Source: Venturia oleaginea (lineage: Eukaryota; Ascomycota; Dothideomycetes; Venturiales; Venturiaceae). Taken from it: a DNA stretch of 64,000 nt. Within the stretch, counting starts at the first letter, position 1; every line of letters begins with the position of its first letter. Under the pieces are notes generated by a model. The model was not told where the DNA came from, searched no databases, and was given only the letters and a program-made list of their open reading frames with translations. The stretch lies in contig JABMLP010000031.1 of assembly GCA_013176395.1 (NCBI GenBank), positions 62,001-126,000 of the forward strand, read 5' to 3'. Made by a program: the position numbers and the translations under genes. Positions 9,988 to 21,797 of this stretch are shown in pieces.

Positions 9988-12340
9988 CTACCGTCTAGTC
10001 TGTCCCCTTACCAAGTCCTGAAAGGTACTCTCCAGTCCCTTCTTGAGCTCCTTGTAGCTTACCACGAAGACGCTTTGTTGATCCCTACTCATAAGAATAA
10101 CTGTTTCGCTCGTCCCGGCATCAAGTTTAGCCAAACAGGTCATTACGTGACCCAAATCCACCACAGGCTTCTCATTTTCATCCACCACGTGGAAGACGTA
10201 ATCGCGAAAAAGCTTCAAGTAATAACGTTCGCCTGTCTCTGACCACTGTTGATTATGTTCAAACTCAGGTCTCTCGTTGATGAAGCCCAGTTTGGTCATT
10301 AACCTTACCAATCTCGCGTTTTCGAGCTCACCCATGAGGCTTGAAGTGAGGTTGTCGTCCGCATGGAGTTGTGCATCGTACGTACTGACAATTTCCGTAG
10401 CGATATGACCCAAGAAGGTGTCGATATCCTTCAAAAGAGGCGTTCCGTCCTCCGCAATCTGGGGTTGAAGTAGCCACGTGACGCATTCTTTCATCCGCGC
10501 TGTGTAGGATCTCGTGAAGTGGGCGAAAGCCTTTTCCATGTTGACAGAGGCAATTGTATTTGAGCCGACACTGAGAATTAGCCGACCCAATTGCTCGAAG
10601 TCCTGCTGCTGAAGATCCTGTACCGGTATCGCACGATCGTAGTTGACGACGTCTAAGATGCCACATCCATTGAGTCTCAATCTATTTTTTGATGTGACCA
10701 AGACTTTGCTGGGTATGATAGTCTGTGCAGCAAGATTGTTACCATGTATGGCCTTCAACGCGCTAGCAATCTGGACGACGTAGTTCCATAACGTAGCTTC
10801 CGGTACATGGACAGCCGCTGTCGACCGTCCGGAGAACCGAGGAGCCGGACTTTGTTGTAGATGCATCTCTGCAATCGTTTTGGACAGCGGATGGTAATCA
10901 GTGACGAAGATTAATGAGGAATCTCCGAACAGGCGCGTGGTAAATGCGTCGTGGCAATTGACTACTGTGCCATTGTCGACGCGTTTCCAAGCACGACAAG
11001 CTAAAATAGCCTTCTCGTTCATCAATCGGTAGCCCTCGAGGCGACGTAGCGTGTAGAGTTTGCCATCCTTGCTGGAGGTAGCTTTGTACAGCCAGGTCGC
11101 GTATCCAAATGTGGTCGTGTTTCTCTGATTATTCGTATCCAGTGGGACAAGAGAATGGAAGTGTTCTATGTTGGCCGGGAGAGTTGAGTCTATGGACGCG
11201 TCAGAACAAGATCCATTCGAAGCTAGAGTGTATCCATGTGATTTCAAGTTTGATGAATTTTCGGCAATTTCTAAACACCAAATTGCCAGATATTTATCGA
11301 TCTTAATCATTTCATAGGAAAGACGATGAACGGAGAAGCATACTTGGTAGCGTCTGTAACGACGCCTCAGCTTTGCGTTGCAGATCCTCTCTCAGCTTGT
11401 CCGCAATGAACAAGTCGTGAACTGTTCGTTGGTATTGCAGCAGATTCTCTTTGTGTGGGCCTATAGGCGCGTAGTTGTGGTATTGTGCCTGTTTCATGAC
11501 GCGTCAGAACGGCTCCATGAGATAGTCAGAGGATCATCTCACCGGCTGTGCGAACGTTCCAGCATTGTGGTAGAAGCTCGCGCTGGCCAGCGTGTTTGGA
11601 TCATGCGCGTATGGGTTCATAGATGGTTGTTGATGTGTGTTCGCGAGCCCTTGGACTGTAGATGCCAGTGAAAAAGGGTCATTCGCATAGTTGATGACGG
11701 CAGGTTCATATGGAGGCTGGGATTGTGGCACAAATTCCTCAAAAGTGGTCGCACCTGCCCAGCTTGACTGACCTGATTGAGGATGCTGAAGTGTAGCAGC
11801 CTGCATGCCTGTGTAGGTGTGTCAGTTTGGGCCCAAGTACATGGATACCACTCTCACGACTATTAAAGGCATGGTCGAGTCCTGGTGAGCCATCGCTTTC
11901 CTCGGGGGATTTGAACGCGGCAGAGTGCAGCACGAAAACGGGGAGACAGACTTGGAGTGTTGTGTTTCGGTGTGAAGGGTGCGGCATTGGCAGCTTTGGG
12001 AGAGATTGTAGTGCCTCGCGCGCCATTCGGAGCGACAGTGGACAGTGGTTTGAACGAGGGCGAGTCGACATTCAGTCGCCTGCCATGGAAACACGTTTAT
12101 GAGCGACCAAATCGTCCATATATCTGTGGAGACCACCAACCTGTTTTCCATAGCTGCCGGAGTAGGCTTCAAGCTGTTTTGATCATGATTGAAGGCACAA
12201 CCCTCGTTTTCATAGCGACAGTGTCCGTATATGCCTATATTCCGGCAGAGGGTGTTCTTTGAATTCTCTCTGCCCTTTGGACGCGGCGAGACAACGTTGT
12301 TGCGCCGTGAGTCCGGGCTAGTGCCTAAAGCAGTGGCCAT
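9988..12340 (-). CDS. PAN3: PAN3, regulatory subunit of the PAN2-PAN3 poly(A) nuclease
   Basis: Five exons fit: 12340-12141, 12079-11858, 11808-11543, 11488-11344 and 11189-9988. The introns are 61, 49, 54 and 154 nt, all GT-AG. Product about 677 aa. Exon 1 encodes a CCCH zinc finger (LCRNIGIYGHCRYENEGC, then AFNH). A disordered linker follows (LNVDSPSFKPL, ISPKAANAAPFTP), then the PAM2-like stretch and pseudokinase from LPANIEHFHSLVPLD. The C-terminal knob has GERYYLKLFRDYVFH and VVDLGHVMTCLAKLD. PAN3 brings PAN2 to poly(A)-binding protein for cytoplasmic mRNA deadenylation. In exon 2 the frame must shift by one base near the C run at 11940-11943 to connect the conserved parts. It is divergent with the UBX gene. 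Confidence 0.92.
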
Positions 12341-13091
12341 TTCATTGGAAGTGACTATTTTGAGAGAGTATATTATCTGTTCCCGTACATACGGGCTTCG
12401 AGGTCTATCGTAGGTGGAGGACTTGGGGTAGGCAAACAGGTAAAAAGACTCGGTAATGGTAGGCTCGGGCGATTGGATGTCGCCGGCGACAAGACTTCTC
12501 TATCAGAGTTGTCAGAATGGAAGCCCATTGCGGATAATGGCAACAGTATCGCGTTTCGAGGGCAGGTGAGCATATGTATACCTTTGTAGGTACAGCGCGC
12601 AGTGAGCCCTATCGACTCACTGTGTGCTGTAGCATTGCAGTCTTCAGCGGCCCACTTCCCTGTAATCAAGTCAACAGCACGGAAGCCTTGATGGGCTTGG
12701 ATTGAGGGTGTAGAGGAGTGGGAAGGGCGGTACACAACATCCGGCGGAGGGTTGACGCGCGGGGACAAGGGTTTGCTAGAGCAGCTAGACCTTCAGCCTA
12801 CGTCTTTGCAACATGCTCATCTCAGGCTCGATATTGATAAGCTGATCGATATTGATAAGTTGATCGATATTGATAAGTTGATCGATATTGATAAGTTCCT
12901 GGCGAGATACAAGATACAAGAATGTAACTATATCTATTTCCATCTGACCATCTTTACAACCCTCGCAGCTTGTACTTCGGTAGCTTTCCGCATCCGTGTA
13001 ACGTCTGCCAAAAGACACTCGGCTCCTCATTATATAGACAAACTCCTCATGGTACAAACAATCTCCTCACCATAATCACAACTGCCTCGCA
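12341..13091. promoter_or_regulatory. divergent intergenic region between PAN3 and the UBX gene
   Basis: 750 bp shared by two outward-facing housekeeping genes, so it should hold both promoters and leaders. A 131-codon minus frame at 12768-12373 shows no recognisable domain and is not called. The 18-bp tandem repeat at 12829-12897 lies here. Confidence 0.5.
12829..12897. repeat. 18-bp tandem repeat, about 3.8 copies
   Basis: Unit CGATATTGATAAGYTGAT repeated from 12829; the fourth copy is partial. Copies differ only at one pyrimidine. Confidence 0.9.
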
Positions 13092-14686
13092 ATGGCCACG
13101 CCTGGAGTAGACATCTCGTCTTTGACCCCAGCCCAGCAAGAAACTCTCCAGAACTATACCGCCGTCACCGACCAGAACATAGAAGCTGCAGTTCCACTAT
13201 TACAGCGCTGCGAATGGAATCTACAGGTGTGTGCATCTCCCCAGGGAATCCTTTCTCCGTGCTCCTAAAAACTATAACATCTGAACAGATAGCAATAACC
13301 CGTTTCTTCGATGGCGAACCAGCAACAGACCCGCTGGCCGAAGCTCGAGCTGCACAACCACAAGACATACGACGACAGGAAAATCTCATGCATAGCTTGC
13401 GCTCATCGACTTACCGCCGCGCAACTCCAAATCTCGAACCCGCACCACGAATCGTCCCACAACCAGAGAACCAGATCCCATTGAGTCCGTTATTCACCAT
13501 AATATCCACACCCTTCTCCGCCCTCTATATTGCCGTCTCCCGAGTCCTCGGCCTTGTCGGCTACCTCTTCCCATTTCTACCACGGCTGTTCCGTCGGTTA
13601 GTAGGAAATACACAGGGCACAGCGAGACGAAGTGCTTCAGGAAGAGTAGCGTTGAAACCACGCGACGCAGCTGCGAGATTCATCCGCGAATTCGAGGAGG
13701 AATATGGCACAAACACGCTCCCCTTCTTCGAGAATGGCTATGCGCAAGCTCTCGATGCTGCGAAGAAGGATCTCAAGTTCCTCCTTGTCATCCTTCTGAG
13801 CCCGGAACATGATGATACATCCTCATATGTCCGCGAAACCCTCCTCGCTCCCTCGGTGGTCTCCTACGTTTCGGACCCAACAAACAATATCCTACTATGG
13901 GTTGGCAACGTCCAAGATTCGGAGGCCTTCCAAGTTTCCACCGCCCTCTCAACCACGAAATTCCCCTTCGCAGCAGTCATCTGCCATACCCCAGCCGTGT
14001 CATCAACAGCAATGTCAATAGTGGGCCGCATGGTGGGTCCAATGACAGCACAGAGCTTCCTGGCCAAGATCCAGAGAGCAACAGAACAATACGCGCCAGG
14101 TCTCTCACAGACTCGACGCGCGAGACAAGAGGCGGACGCATCGAGATCATTGAGGCTGGAGCAAGAGACTGCATACGAACGCAGTCTGGCAGCCGATCGC
14201 GAAAAGGCGCGACTGAAGAAGCAAGCGCAAGAAGAAGAGAAGAAGGCAGCCGAAGAAGCGGCGAAAGCAGAGTATGAGAAAGAGATTTATAAACAAAATC
14301 TGGCACAATGGAGAAGACATCGGGCTGGCAAAGTTGCACCTGAGCCTAGTGCGGGTGTCAAGGATGCAGTCCGTATCTCGTTAAGAATGGGCGATGGCGA
14401 ACGTGTCGTACGCAAATTCACAGCAGATGCTGCCATGGAAGAAGTCTATGCGTTTGTGGAATGCTACGATCTGCTCAATGACGAGGAAGCTGATCTTGAG
14501 GGCGTTGATGCGCCGGAGGACTTTGAGCATACTTATTCCTTCCGTCTCGTGAGCCCTATGCCACGAGAGGTCTATCAAGTGGACGCCGAGGGCATGCTCA
14601 AAGACAAGATTGGACGTAGCGCCAATTTGCTTGTGGAGAAACTTGTACCTGATGATGAGGACGAGGATGAAGAAGGGGATGAATAG
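13092..14686 (+). CDS. UBX/UAS-domain protein of the FAF2/Ucp10 type (ERAD)
   Basis: Two exons, 13092-13226 and 13289-14686, with a 62-nt intron (donor GTGTGT, acceptor ACAG; phase 0); 510 aa. Residues about 8-55 form a UBA-like domain (LQRCEWNLQIAITRFFDG). A hydrophobic hairpin near 112-150 (LFTIISTPFSALYIAVSRV) should insert into the ER membrane. A thioredoxin-like UAS domain follows (FIREFEEEYG, LKFLLVILLSPEHDD), then an E/K-rich coiled coil at about 330-385 and a C-terminal UBX domain (VRISLRMGDGERVVRKF). The family recruits Cdc48/p97 to ubiquitinated ER substrates. The tail is acidic (DDEDEDEEGDE). Order and length are normal. Confidence 0.9.
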
Positions 14687-15579
14687 ATCGTGTAATCAAC
14701 GTTCTTTTGTAGACGGAGCTTGAATGTATGAGTTTTATGAAGATAATTTTCTTGAATAGTGCCGGAAGCTTTTTACGTTCATTCCCTGCGAGGGGGTTGT
14801 TGTAATTGGAATTATGGGAAAACTGAGACTTTGCTACTTCAAATGATAAAAGAAGGGGTATACTGGATTTTTCTAACCACAACCATTCAAAAGAACGAGA
14901 GCGATGTTATCGGACTAGTACGACGATAACTGGTGAGGGGGTAACGATTCGGGAAGGAAAGTTTGGGAAGGAGTCGAAAAGTTGATGAGGAAAGCGTGGG
15001 ATTGGTCACGGCATCAAACAGGCATCCAACTATGATGTTGTTTGGAGGAATCAGTTCGAAAGGTGAAGGGGTTAATATGTTAGTCTTCCCCCTTCAGCCT
15101 GAATGGAGCTTGGTTTATGGTTTGACAGTCGCTGAGTGACTTTGTAGCTTGTCCTTTTAGTATATAGTGACTTGCGTTTTGTTGTGAGGGCTATTTAAGC
15201 AGCCTCGTTTCTTCTTATCTGGAGGGTCTATATCTATTCTTACTATGCTCATACCTATATCATATCAGACCAAAAATTGCTATCTAGTAGCCGATGAAGC
15301 GCACCTAATTGCGGCCCATTTTGTTCGAGGTTGCTGCTATAGCGATGTCCCAGGCTCTCCTTACCTTCAAGACCTCACCAGACGAAACTTCGATGTAAAA
15401 TAGCCATTCTCTGATAAGCTGCTAGCCGAAAGCCAAGACAGACGCTCTGTTCCTTCGCTGCTATTCGAGTAATTTAACGCAGAGTACAACGAAGTTAAGG
15501 GCCAGGAAGAGGTGGTCAAGCAGCAGAGGTACGCTCCCTTGTCTTTTCAGTGTTGTAGGTACGCCTAACCTGATACCAA
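14687..15579. other. intergenic, no gene recognised
   Basis: 3' flank of the UBX gene and sequence upstream of a broken gene. Only short frames, nothing recognisable. Confidence 0.45.
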
Positions 15580-16310
15580 GTGTCATTAGGATTGGACTCC
15601 ATACCTCACGCTCGTGTGCTCCGCTGTAAGCTGAGATCAGATGTTGAAGTGAACAACATAGTGAATTTTGTCGGAGAGGGGCGCCTCGATAGCAAGAAGT
15701 TCGGCTTGCACACCAATATATTCCGGACCAGCCAACAAATCTTCAGAGAAGTACGGAGCTACCTGTCAGCCCATAACAACTTCGAAATCTGCCTGAATAG
15801 TACTAATGGCACTGAGAAATCAGCTGATGAATACTTCCCCCCTATGCATTTCGACCTCGGCGTGATCAAGTCCTTGCGCGTTCAAATCTTCATCGACATG
15901 GAATATTATCCGGTACCAGAGAGTTTCGACCGGACCTTCCTAAAGGATATGACTTTGCTGGAGATGCTACAGATCGCGATGATCGGCAACAAGGCTGAGA
16001 GCACTTGGAAGAAAGTGGCGCCCAGAGCTTGGAGAGATTCTCTTTTCAATTGTTGATGGGCTCGTCGGTAATATTAACAGGGAGGTGCATGCTCACATTG
16101 GCCTGAGATAGGGCATGTGGGAGGAGCTCTTGAAGGACTTCTCCACAAGATCAAGGAAGGGCCAGTACTACGTGGCTGAGCAGGTTTTTCTGGACAAGTT
16201 TCTGAAGAAGCAAGATGCAAGTTGCCAGAACATATCGATACCGCTCTGGAACTTGGGCATTTTTTTTCCAGGAAGGTGGTTTCGAGAGTAGCCTGGGCAT
16301 GTTGGGAAGA
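15580..16310 (+). pseudogene. degenerate F-box/2EXR-like family gene
   Basis: The plus frame 15580-16056 has no ATG start (it begins at GTG) but encodes convincing protein: IFRTSQQIFREVRSYLSAHN followed by FDLGVIKSLRVQIFIDMEYY. After a frame change near 16030 the coding pattern continues as ILFSIVDGLVGNINREVHAH and, past a stop, as GMWEELLKDF and YYVAEQVFLDKFLKK, ending about 16300. The RTxxQIxxE pattern is that of the 2EXR-like family. Missing start, one frameshift and at least one stop make it a pseudogene. Confidence 0.5.
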
Positions 16311-17038
16311 GCGCATAGTCGGCGAAGGTTGTCGTTGTGGTCGGAAGGGTTGCTATGGACGTAGAGTTCTCGGATGCGTGGCTCTATTATAATGCATATG
16401 CCAAGGCATTTGAATCCCTATAACGCCGGCGCTAATATCGAGCATATCAACCTCTTCATCGATCTTTCAAAGAAATGGAGGATAAAAGGAAAAGGAATTC
16501 ATCTGGTCGCCTTTGCCACCATCCATATTTATCATTTTTCTCTGCCGCTACGACGTTGAACGAAAAATTTGCCTGCAGAACAATCTTCCGTTTGAACCAT
16601 CCTTGTTCCCCATGTCGCTTTCTAACCCCGAAAGCGTCCATTCTTGGTATTATCGGAATAGCTTCCAACCCATCCAAATACCATTCCCTTCAAGTAGTCT
16701 GAGTGAAGATTAAGATCTTGCTCTTATAGTTGTCGACACCTTCACGCACCGATATGCAGCATAAGGTTGAGTGGTTTGCGAACGCGTGACGGCAGGGATA
16801 GTCTTTAACATTTTCGTATCTTACGAAGGGCAGGAAGAATGTGGGCAAGTCTGGGAAGGCGCGATGCATGAACGAATACCTAATATTAGCTCGAGTATTT
16901 TGCCTTCTTCTCGTCATCGAGTAGAATATTCAGCTGGGATACATACCTCTTCACGATTCAGCATCATCAGCATTGCTCATTCCAGTTTTGGATCTCTCTT
17001 GGCTCAGTTTCCGAATTCTCTCCCTGTCGCACACCATC
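16311..17038. other. intergenic, no gene recognised
   Basis: No supported gene. The last 150 bp are the likely promoter and leader of the gene starting at 17039. Confidence 0.4.
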
Positions 17039-17752
17039 ATGAACGCATTTGAAGCAGTCAATCGTCGCGCAATAGCAGAGAGATTGAACGACGAGAACAT
17101 ATCAAAGTAATCTCCCTTCCTTCCCTCTTCTCCAATCCCTAGCTGACATATCGCACGCAGCTTGATAATCAACTCCATCGGTCAACCCATCGCTTACGAA
17201 GAGGGAAGCACTTACTACCGTACCGACGTCGCCCTCGAAGGTCTCTACGTCGATCCACCCCTCCTAATCGGCTACGAACCAACAATCTGGCGCGTCATCG
17301 ACGCCGAAAACAGCCGAGCTATCGAAATTGCCCTCCAGAGAAACTTCAGCGGAAACGTCGATGGGCCACTCGATCCAGAGACATTCTTACGCTTGCATCG
17401 CGCAATCAAACAGGCCGCGTATAAGAGGATGTACTGCATCGATATCGTCAACTCGGAGTGGCCTTGGGTGAATCCTGGTCCTGGTGGCTGGAAATGGTGG
17501 AGTACGAAAGAGGGGAGGGAAGGGAGGAAGATTGTCAGGGGGAAGATCAAGTGGTATACCATAGAATATGGTTATAACTGGCTCTCGGCTAAGAGCCGCG
17601 ATTTTGTTTGGGTCTTCTTGCTTGGTCCGAAGATTTGGAAATCCGTACTTGGGATTAGTGCGGCTGTGGGAGCAGCGAGCAGAGCACATAAGGCCGTAGA
17701 GAAAGCCGCGGCTTTTCCTTCGGCTTTGGATCATTCGATTCCGTTTGCATAA
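17039..17752 (+). CDS. hypothetical fungal protein, two exons
   Basis: Exon 1 is 17039-17106 (ATG AACGCATTTGAAGC), the 54-nt intron 17107-17160 has donor GTAATC and acceptor GCAG, and exon 2 is 17161-17752; 219 aa. I do not recognise the family. The protein starts with a helical MNAFEAVNRRAIAERLNDEN, has a tryptophan-rich centre (SEWPWVNPGPGGWKWW) and a moderately hydrophobic alanine-rich stretch near the C-terminus (GISAAVGAASRAHKAVEKAA). No signal peptide. The join is supported by phase and by the coherent protein on both sides. Confidence 0.65.
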
Positions 17753-18702
17753 AGGGGAATAGAGGCTGCTCGATGTCGGGTGATTTTCTGATTTCCTGAG
17801 TGCTGAAAAGGTCCCGTGACAGAGGCTGGTGCTTCTCTTGACTTGTTTTATTTGTAGAAGAAAAGAGTAGCCCAAGTTTGCATAATAGAACATCCTGAAA
17901 ATCGTTATTGTTAATGAGACCAAATTGAGTGTACGCAAATTCCAACTGCTGTTGGACAATATCAGCCGCAGATTGCTCCTGCTGATGGTACGTTGCTAGG
18001 GAGATTCAAGACATGGGATTCGTTGTCTGTAGCATTGTTCCCTGCTCGAACGCCCCTTTGGAACTTCGTATTCGTGAGCAATCTGCTCTTTTTACGGTGT
18101 CAGTAGGTGTGTTAACATCTCATTCCACTGAATCTGAAACAAAATGAACCAGGCTCATCACCGCTTCCGTCAAAGTAGAATTAGTTGTTATGGTTCGAGG
18201 CCGTGGTACTATTTCTTTGCAGCAAAAAAAAACTTCAATTCATTACTGCTGTCGAATTCAGCGCAAGATCGCTGTCACTATTTTTCATCCTTCAGTGCTG
18301 TTATCATTTACAATTCTAGAACAACATTGAAAGGACCGAAGCCTTGAAAAAAATGCCATAGGGTTGCTGTATTTAAGGTCTGATTAAGCGCAGGTGCGAT
18401 ACTTGGCCGAGCTTCAATAAAGAAGAATCACAATTTACCTGCGTACTTTGTTCACCATACTTCAGCTTTAATTATCCACTACCTTCCGGTCTCTTAAACC
18501 CTTTCAATTCCACGCATCCAATTTGCCGGCAGTTGTTTCGTCATCTCATGATATATTGGTTGTTGAGACCCTAGAACCATATGTTGGTAGCCGAGCAGCC
18601 CAATCTCGACACCACTAACGGTAGTAATCTTTTAGCTAGAGTTAACGGGCAGCCTGATGCGTGATTTTTGTACCCTGGAGACCATGCTGAGCTGATAAGT
18701 CT
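17753..18702. other. intergenic, no gene recognised
   Basis: Frames here are either antisense to exon 2 of the 17.0-kb gene or short. No repeat or RNA gene seen. Confidence 0.4.
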
Positions 18703-19749
18703 TCATGCCTGGCGATAATATCCCTGATGATAATGAATCTCGATAGGTACAGCACCACAAGCCTTCTTGATGCCATCTTGCTTGACAATGTTGTCCATTC
18801 CCGCTTCTCTATTGCCAATATCTGCCCAAAACTGGATGGGACCGAGCGTTGGAAAATGATGGTGCGCCTTGTAGAGTTTGACCAGCTGGGATTCAAAATT
18901 TGCAGCATCCTCGAGATTCTCCAGTCCAAAGATTCGTAGCGTTTTAATTTTGGGTGATAGCAGTAGAAGCCACCCATCAGGGGGCTTCCCGTGAAATTCC
19001 CACGGGCCGGGATTGTGGGCATTAAGGATGATGCTGTAATGTAGATGCAATATTTCTATTTTACTCAAGAATGCATCGAACTGGTCGTTGTAATTCCAAG
19101 AGCTACTAATGTTCTCATACAGAACTAGTGTCTTCACTGTTTCTGGGATACCGACGCAAAGCTCGTCTATGGTTCCGATGTTCCAAATCAAGGTATCAAT
19201 TTTCGTGGCGCCGTGGAAAAAGAATCGAGATCTGACGGGATGAGCAATATATGGCCAGCAGTGATCGATTGTGCCTTTGCTGAGGGTGGTAATGTTTGAA
19301 ATAGGCAGCTGATCAGGTGACATGTAGTTGGTAGAAAAATTGCAAAGGCTTGCAACTTTGAGGAATGACGTAACGAGCTTCGGGCATGCGGAGGATAAGG
19401 CATCGTGAGATACCCTATCTTGACGCCAAATTGTACGGATTGACAGGTTCTCCAGTGTCTTGAATAGACTTGGTTTTAGTTGGTCCATGCTTTGAGTCCG
19501 CGCTTCGTACTCTGTCCATGGAGAAATGGAGTAAAGTATGACTCGGCAAGAAGAGCTGGCTCATCTCGTAGAGTGAAGAGCCTCGGGAAGCCAAGCTTAG
19601 TGATAATTCAAGCGACTACGTACCTTCTCTGACTTAGGCTTTGCCATGGAGCGACATGCTTTCTTGGTCGCTGATGCCTGCGCTTGAGGGTCTATTTTGC
19701 ACTTGCGCTTCAAATGTGCTCGTCCACATTCCGGTTTGAACTTCTCCAT
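18703..19749 (-). pseudogene. broken F-box/leucine-rich-like gene
   Basis: The largest frame, 19488-18703 (261 aa), begins MDQLKPSLFKTLENLSIRTI and has repeating leucine/isoleucine segments (IDTLIWNIGTIDELCVGIP, IKTLRIFGLENLED) like fungal F-box companion proteins. Coding-like sequence continues upstream in other frames: LGFPRLFTLRDEPALLAESY runs into a stop one base out of phase with the main frame, and a basic segment starting at an ATG at 19749 (ECGRAHLKRKCKID) precedes a possible donor GTACGT. The 28 nt between the two upstream pieces are too short for an intron. I read a decayed gene, though a shorter functional gene starting at 19488 is possible. Confidence 0.45.
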
Positions 19750-19957
19750 GATAGCCGGCTATAATCCTCTTCGAAGTTGTGCGCGGTTCGTTGTGAGTGA
19801 TGATGATGAATTGTGGTCGAAATTGAAGTTGATGGAGTGTGCTGTTGAATCGTGGTCGAAATTGAAATTGAAGTTGATGGAGTGCGGCGTTGATTCGACG
19901 AAGTTCTAGGATGTGATTGATACCGCTATTTATAATAAAACGCAAGCCAAAGTGGTA

Positions 19958-21797
19958 ACGTAGTTTATAGGCAAGTGGCCCGCATATGCATGTGGCCCGC
20001 CCCACCAGAACTCGACTCGTTTACCTACTTCTTTCAACTATGTCAGCCTCAAAACAGCAAGCAGCCTTGTACAAAGAAGGTAGACTTGACCTAGCAGCTC
20101 AAACCTACAAGCGAGGCGATTTTCGATCTTACACAGCCGCTGCGAACGCGTACGATGTTCCGCGAAAGATCCTACAACGCCGTCTACTCGGAGTACAACC
20201 AAAACTCGGTTCTATTGCTACAAATCGCCTCCTCTTACCTACTGAAGAAGATACCCTTGTACAATGGATTCTCTCGATGGACCAACGTGGTATGCCACCT
20301 AGGCCGTCTGCTGTTCGAGAGATGGCGCGTCTTTTACTCGCTGAACGCAAGCAACCTGCCTCTGTAGGCAAGGTCTGGGTTACCAACTTCATCAATCGCC
20401 ACGACTCAATTAAATCAAAGTGCAACCGCAAGTACGACTACCAGCGTTCTCAGTGCGAAGACCCAGTACTTATTCGAGCCTGGTTTGAACGCGTACAGTT
20501 TACGAAAGCCAAATACGGTATACTCGATGACGATACCTACAATTTCGACGAGACTGGCTTCCAGATGGGGGTAGTCTCAACAGCAAAGGTTATAACGGGT
20601 ACAGATAGGGCAGGGAGACCTAGGACCACGCAGCCAGGTAACCGTGAATTGGTGACGGTAATTGAGGCAATCTGCGCGCGAGGTTTTGCGGTCCCACCAC
20701 TCGTTATCTTCGAGGCGGTAATGCACCAAGCAGCTTGGTACGAAAACGGGCTTCTACCACCAGACTGGGCAATTGGCGTGAGCGAAAACGGCTGGACTAC
20801 AAAAGAGATAGGCCTATGGTGGCTTGAGCACGTATTTGATAAATATACGAAAGATCGTACAATTGGTCGCTACAGGCTCCTGATACTTGATGGCCACGGC
20901 AGTCACGTTGGTCCTGAGTTTGACGGATACTGCTCGGAACACTCAATTATTGTACTCTGTAAGCCACCTCATTCGTCGCATCTACTCCAGCCACTCGATG
21001 TCGGCTGCTTTTCAGTCCTCAAGCGATCCTACGGCCGCCTCGTCGAGCAGAAAATGAGCCTAGGCGTAAACCATATCGACAAGCAAGAGTTTCTACCCCT
21101 ATACCAGCAAGCACGCGCTGAGGCACTTCACGAAAACAACCTACGAAGCGGTTTTGCAGCTACAGGCCTCGTTACTTACATTCCAGATCGAGTACTATCG
21201 CTCTTACACGCTCAATTCCATACGCCGTCGCCCCAGCTACTCCCGCAGGGACCAGCCTGGACCTCAGAAACACCGCACAATATCACTCAATTACAGCACC
21301 AAACAACACTCCTAAAGCAATAACTTAAGCGCCGTACGCAGAGCCCTCCCTCTCCGACGGATCAGGCCTTAAACCAGCTTGTAAAAGGTTGCCAAATGGC
21401 GATGCACAGCGCTGTCCTCCTTACGCACGAAAATGAGAGGCTGCGAAGCGAGAACCAGCGTCAAAAACGGAAGAGAGAAAAGCGACGGTTGTATATAGCA
21501 AAGGGAGGTATTCTTACAGAGGCGGAGGCTCAATCTCTTATTGAGAGAGAAGTAATTAGCCGTACTAAGGTAGAGGCTAGGGACCGAGGCGGGGTACGGC
21601 AACGAGCACCACCAAAGTGTAGCGTATGCCAATCACTTGAACATAATGCTAGGACGTGCCCAGAGCGTCATAGAACCGCTTAAAATATATATTATTATCA
21701 AGAATTGCTTTGTTGTTGAAAAAGTTGCCGTTTTAAGTATGTATACTTGGTGGGGCGGGCCACATGCATATGCGGGCCACTTGCCTAGAAACTACGT
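19958..21797 (+). mobile_element. pogo-4: pogo/Fot1-type transposon with about 50-bp inverted repeats
   Basis: 1840 bp. The left end (ACGTAGTTTATAGGCAAGTG onward) and the complement of the right end match over about 50 bp with one mismatch. TA duplications are at 19956-19957 and 21798-21799. Each inverted repeat carries the motif GTGGCCCGC twice, nine bases apart, which looks like paired transposase sites. It abuts the 5'-truncated LINE-1 at 21798, so it either inserted into that LINE or at its border. It belongs to a different subfamily from pogo-1, -2 and -3. Confidence 0.92.
20040..21683 (+). pseudogene. pogo-4 transposase, one in-frame TAA
   Basis: Start ATG at 20040 (MSASKQQAALYKEG); an upstream ATG lies inside the inverted repeat. 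Helix-turn-helix FRSYTAAANAYDV, catalytic residues in YNFDETGFQMG, LLILDGHGSH and LQPLDVGCF, and a C-terminal CCHC knuckle (CSVCQSLEHNARTC). A TAA at 21321-21323 cuts the frame after the catalytic core. The same frame then runs on to 21683 without another stop, so a single CAA-to-TAA change would explain it. The truncated product keeps DNA-binding and DDE domains but loses the coiled tail and knuckle. Confidence 0.88.

Noticed and set aside
12373..12768. 131-codon minus frame upstream of PAN3
   Set aside because: Low-complexity proline/serine content, no motif, and it occupies the expected promoter and leader region.
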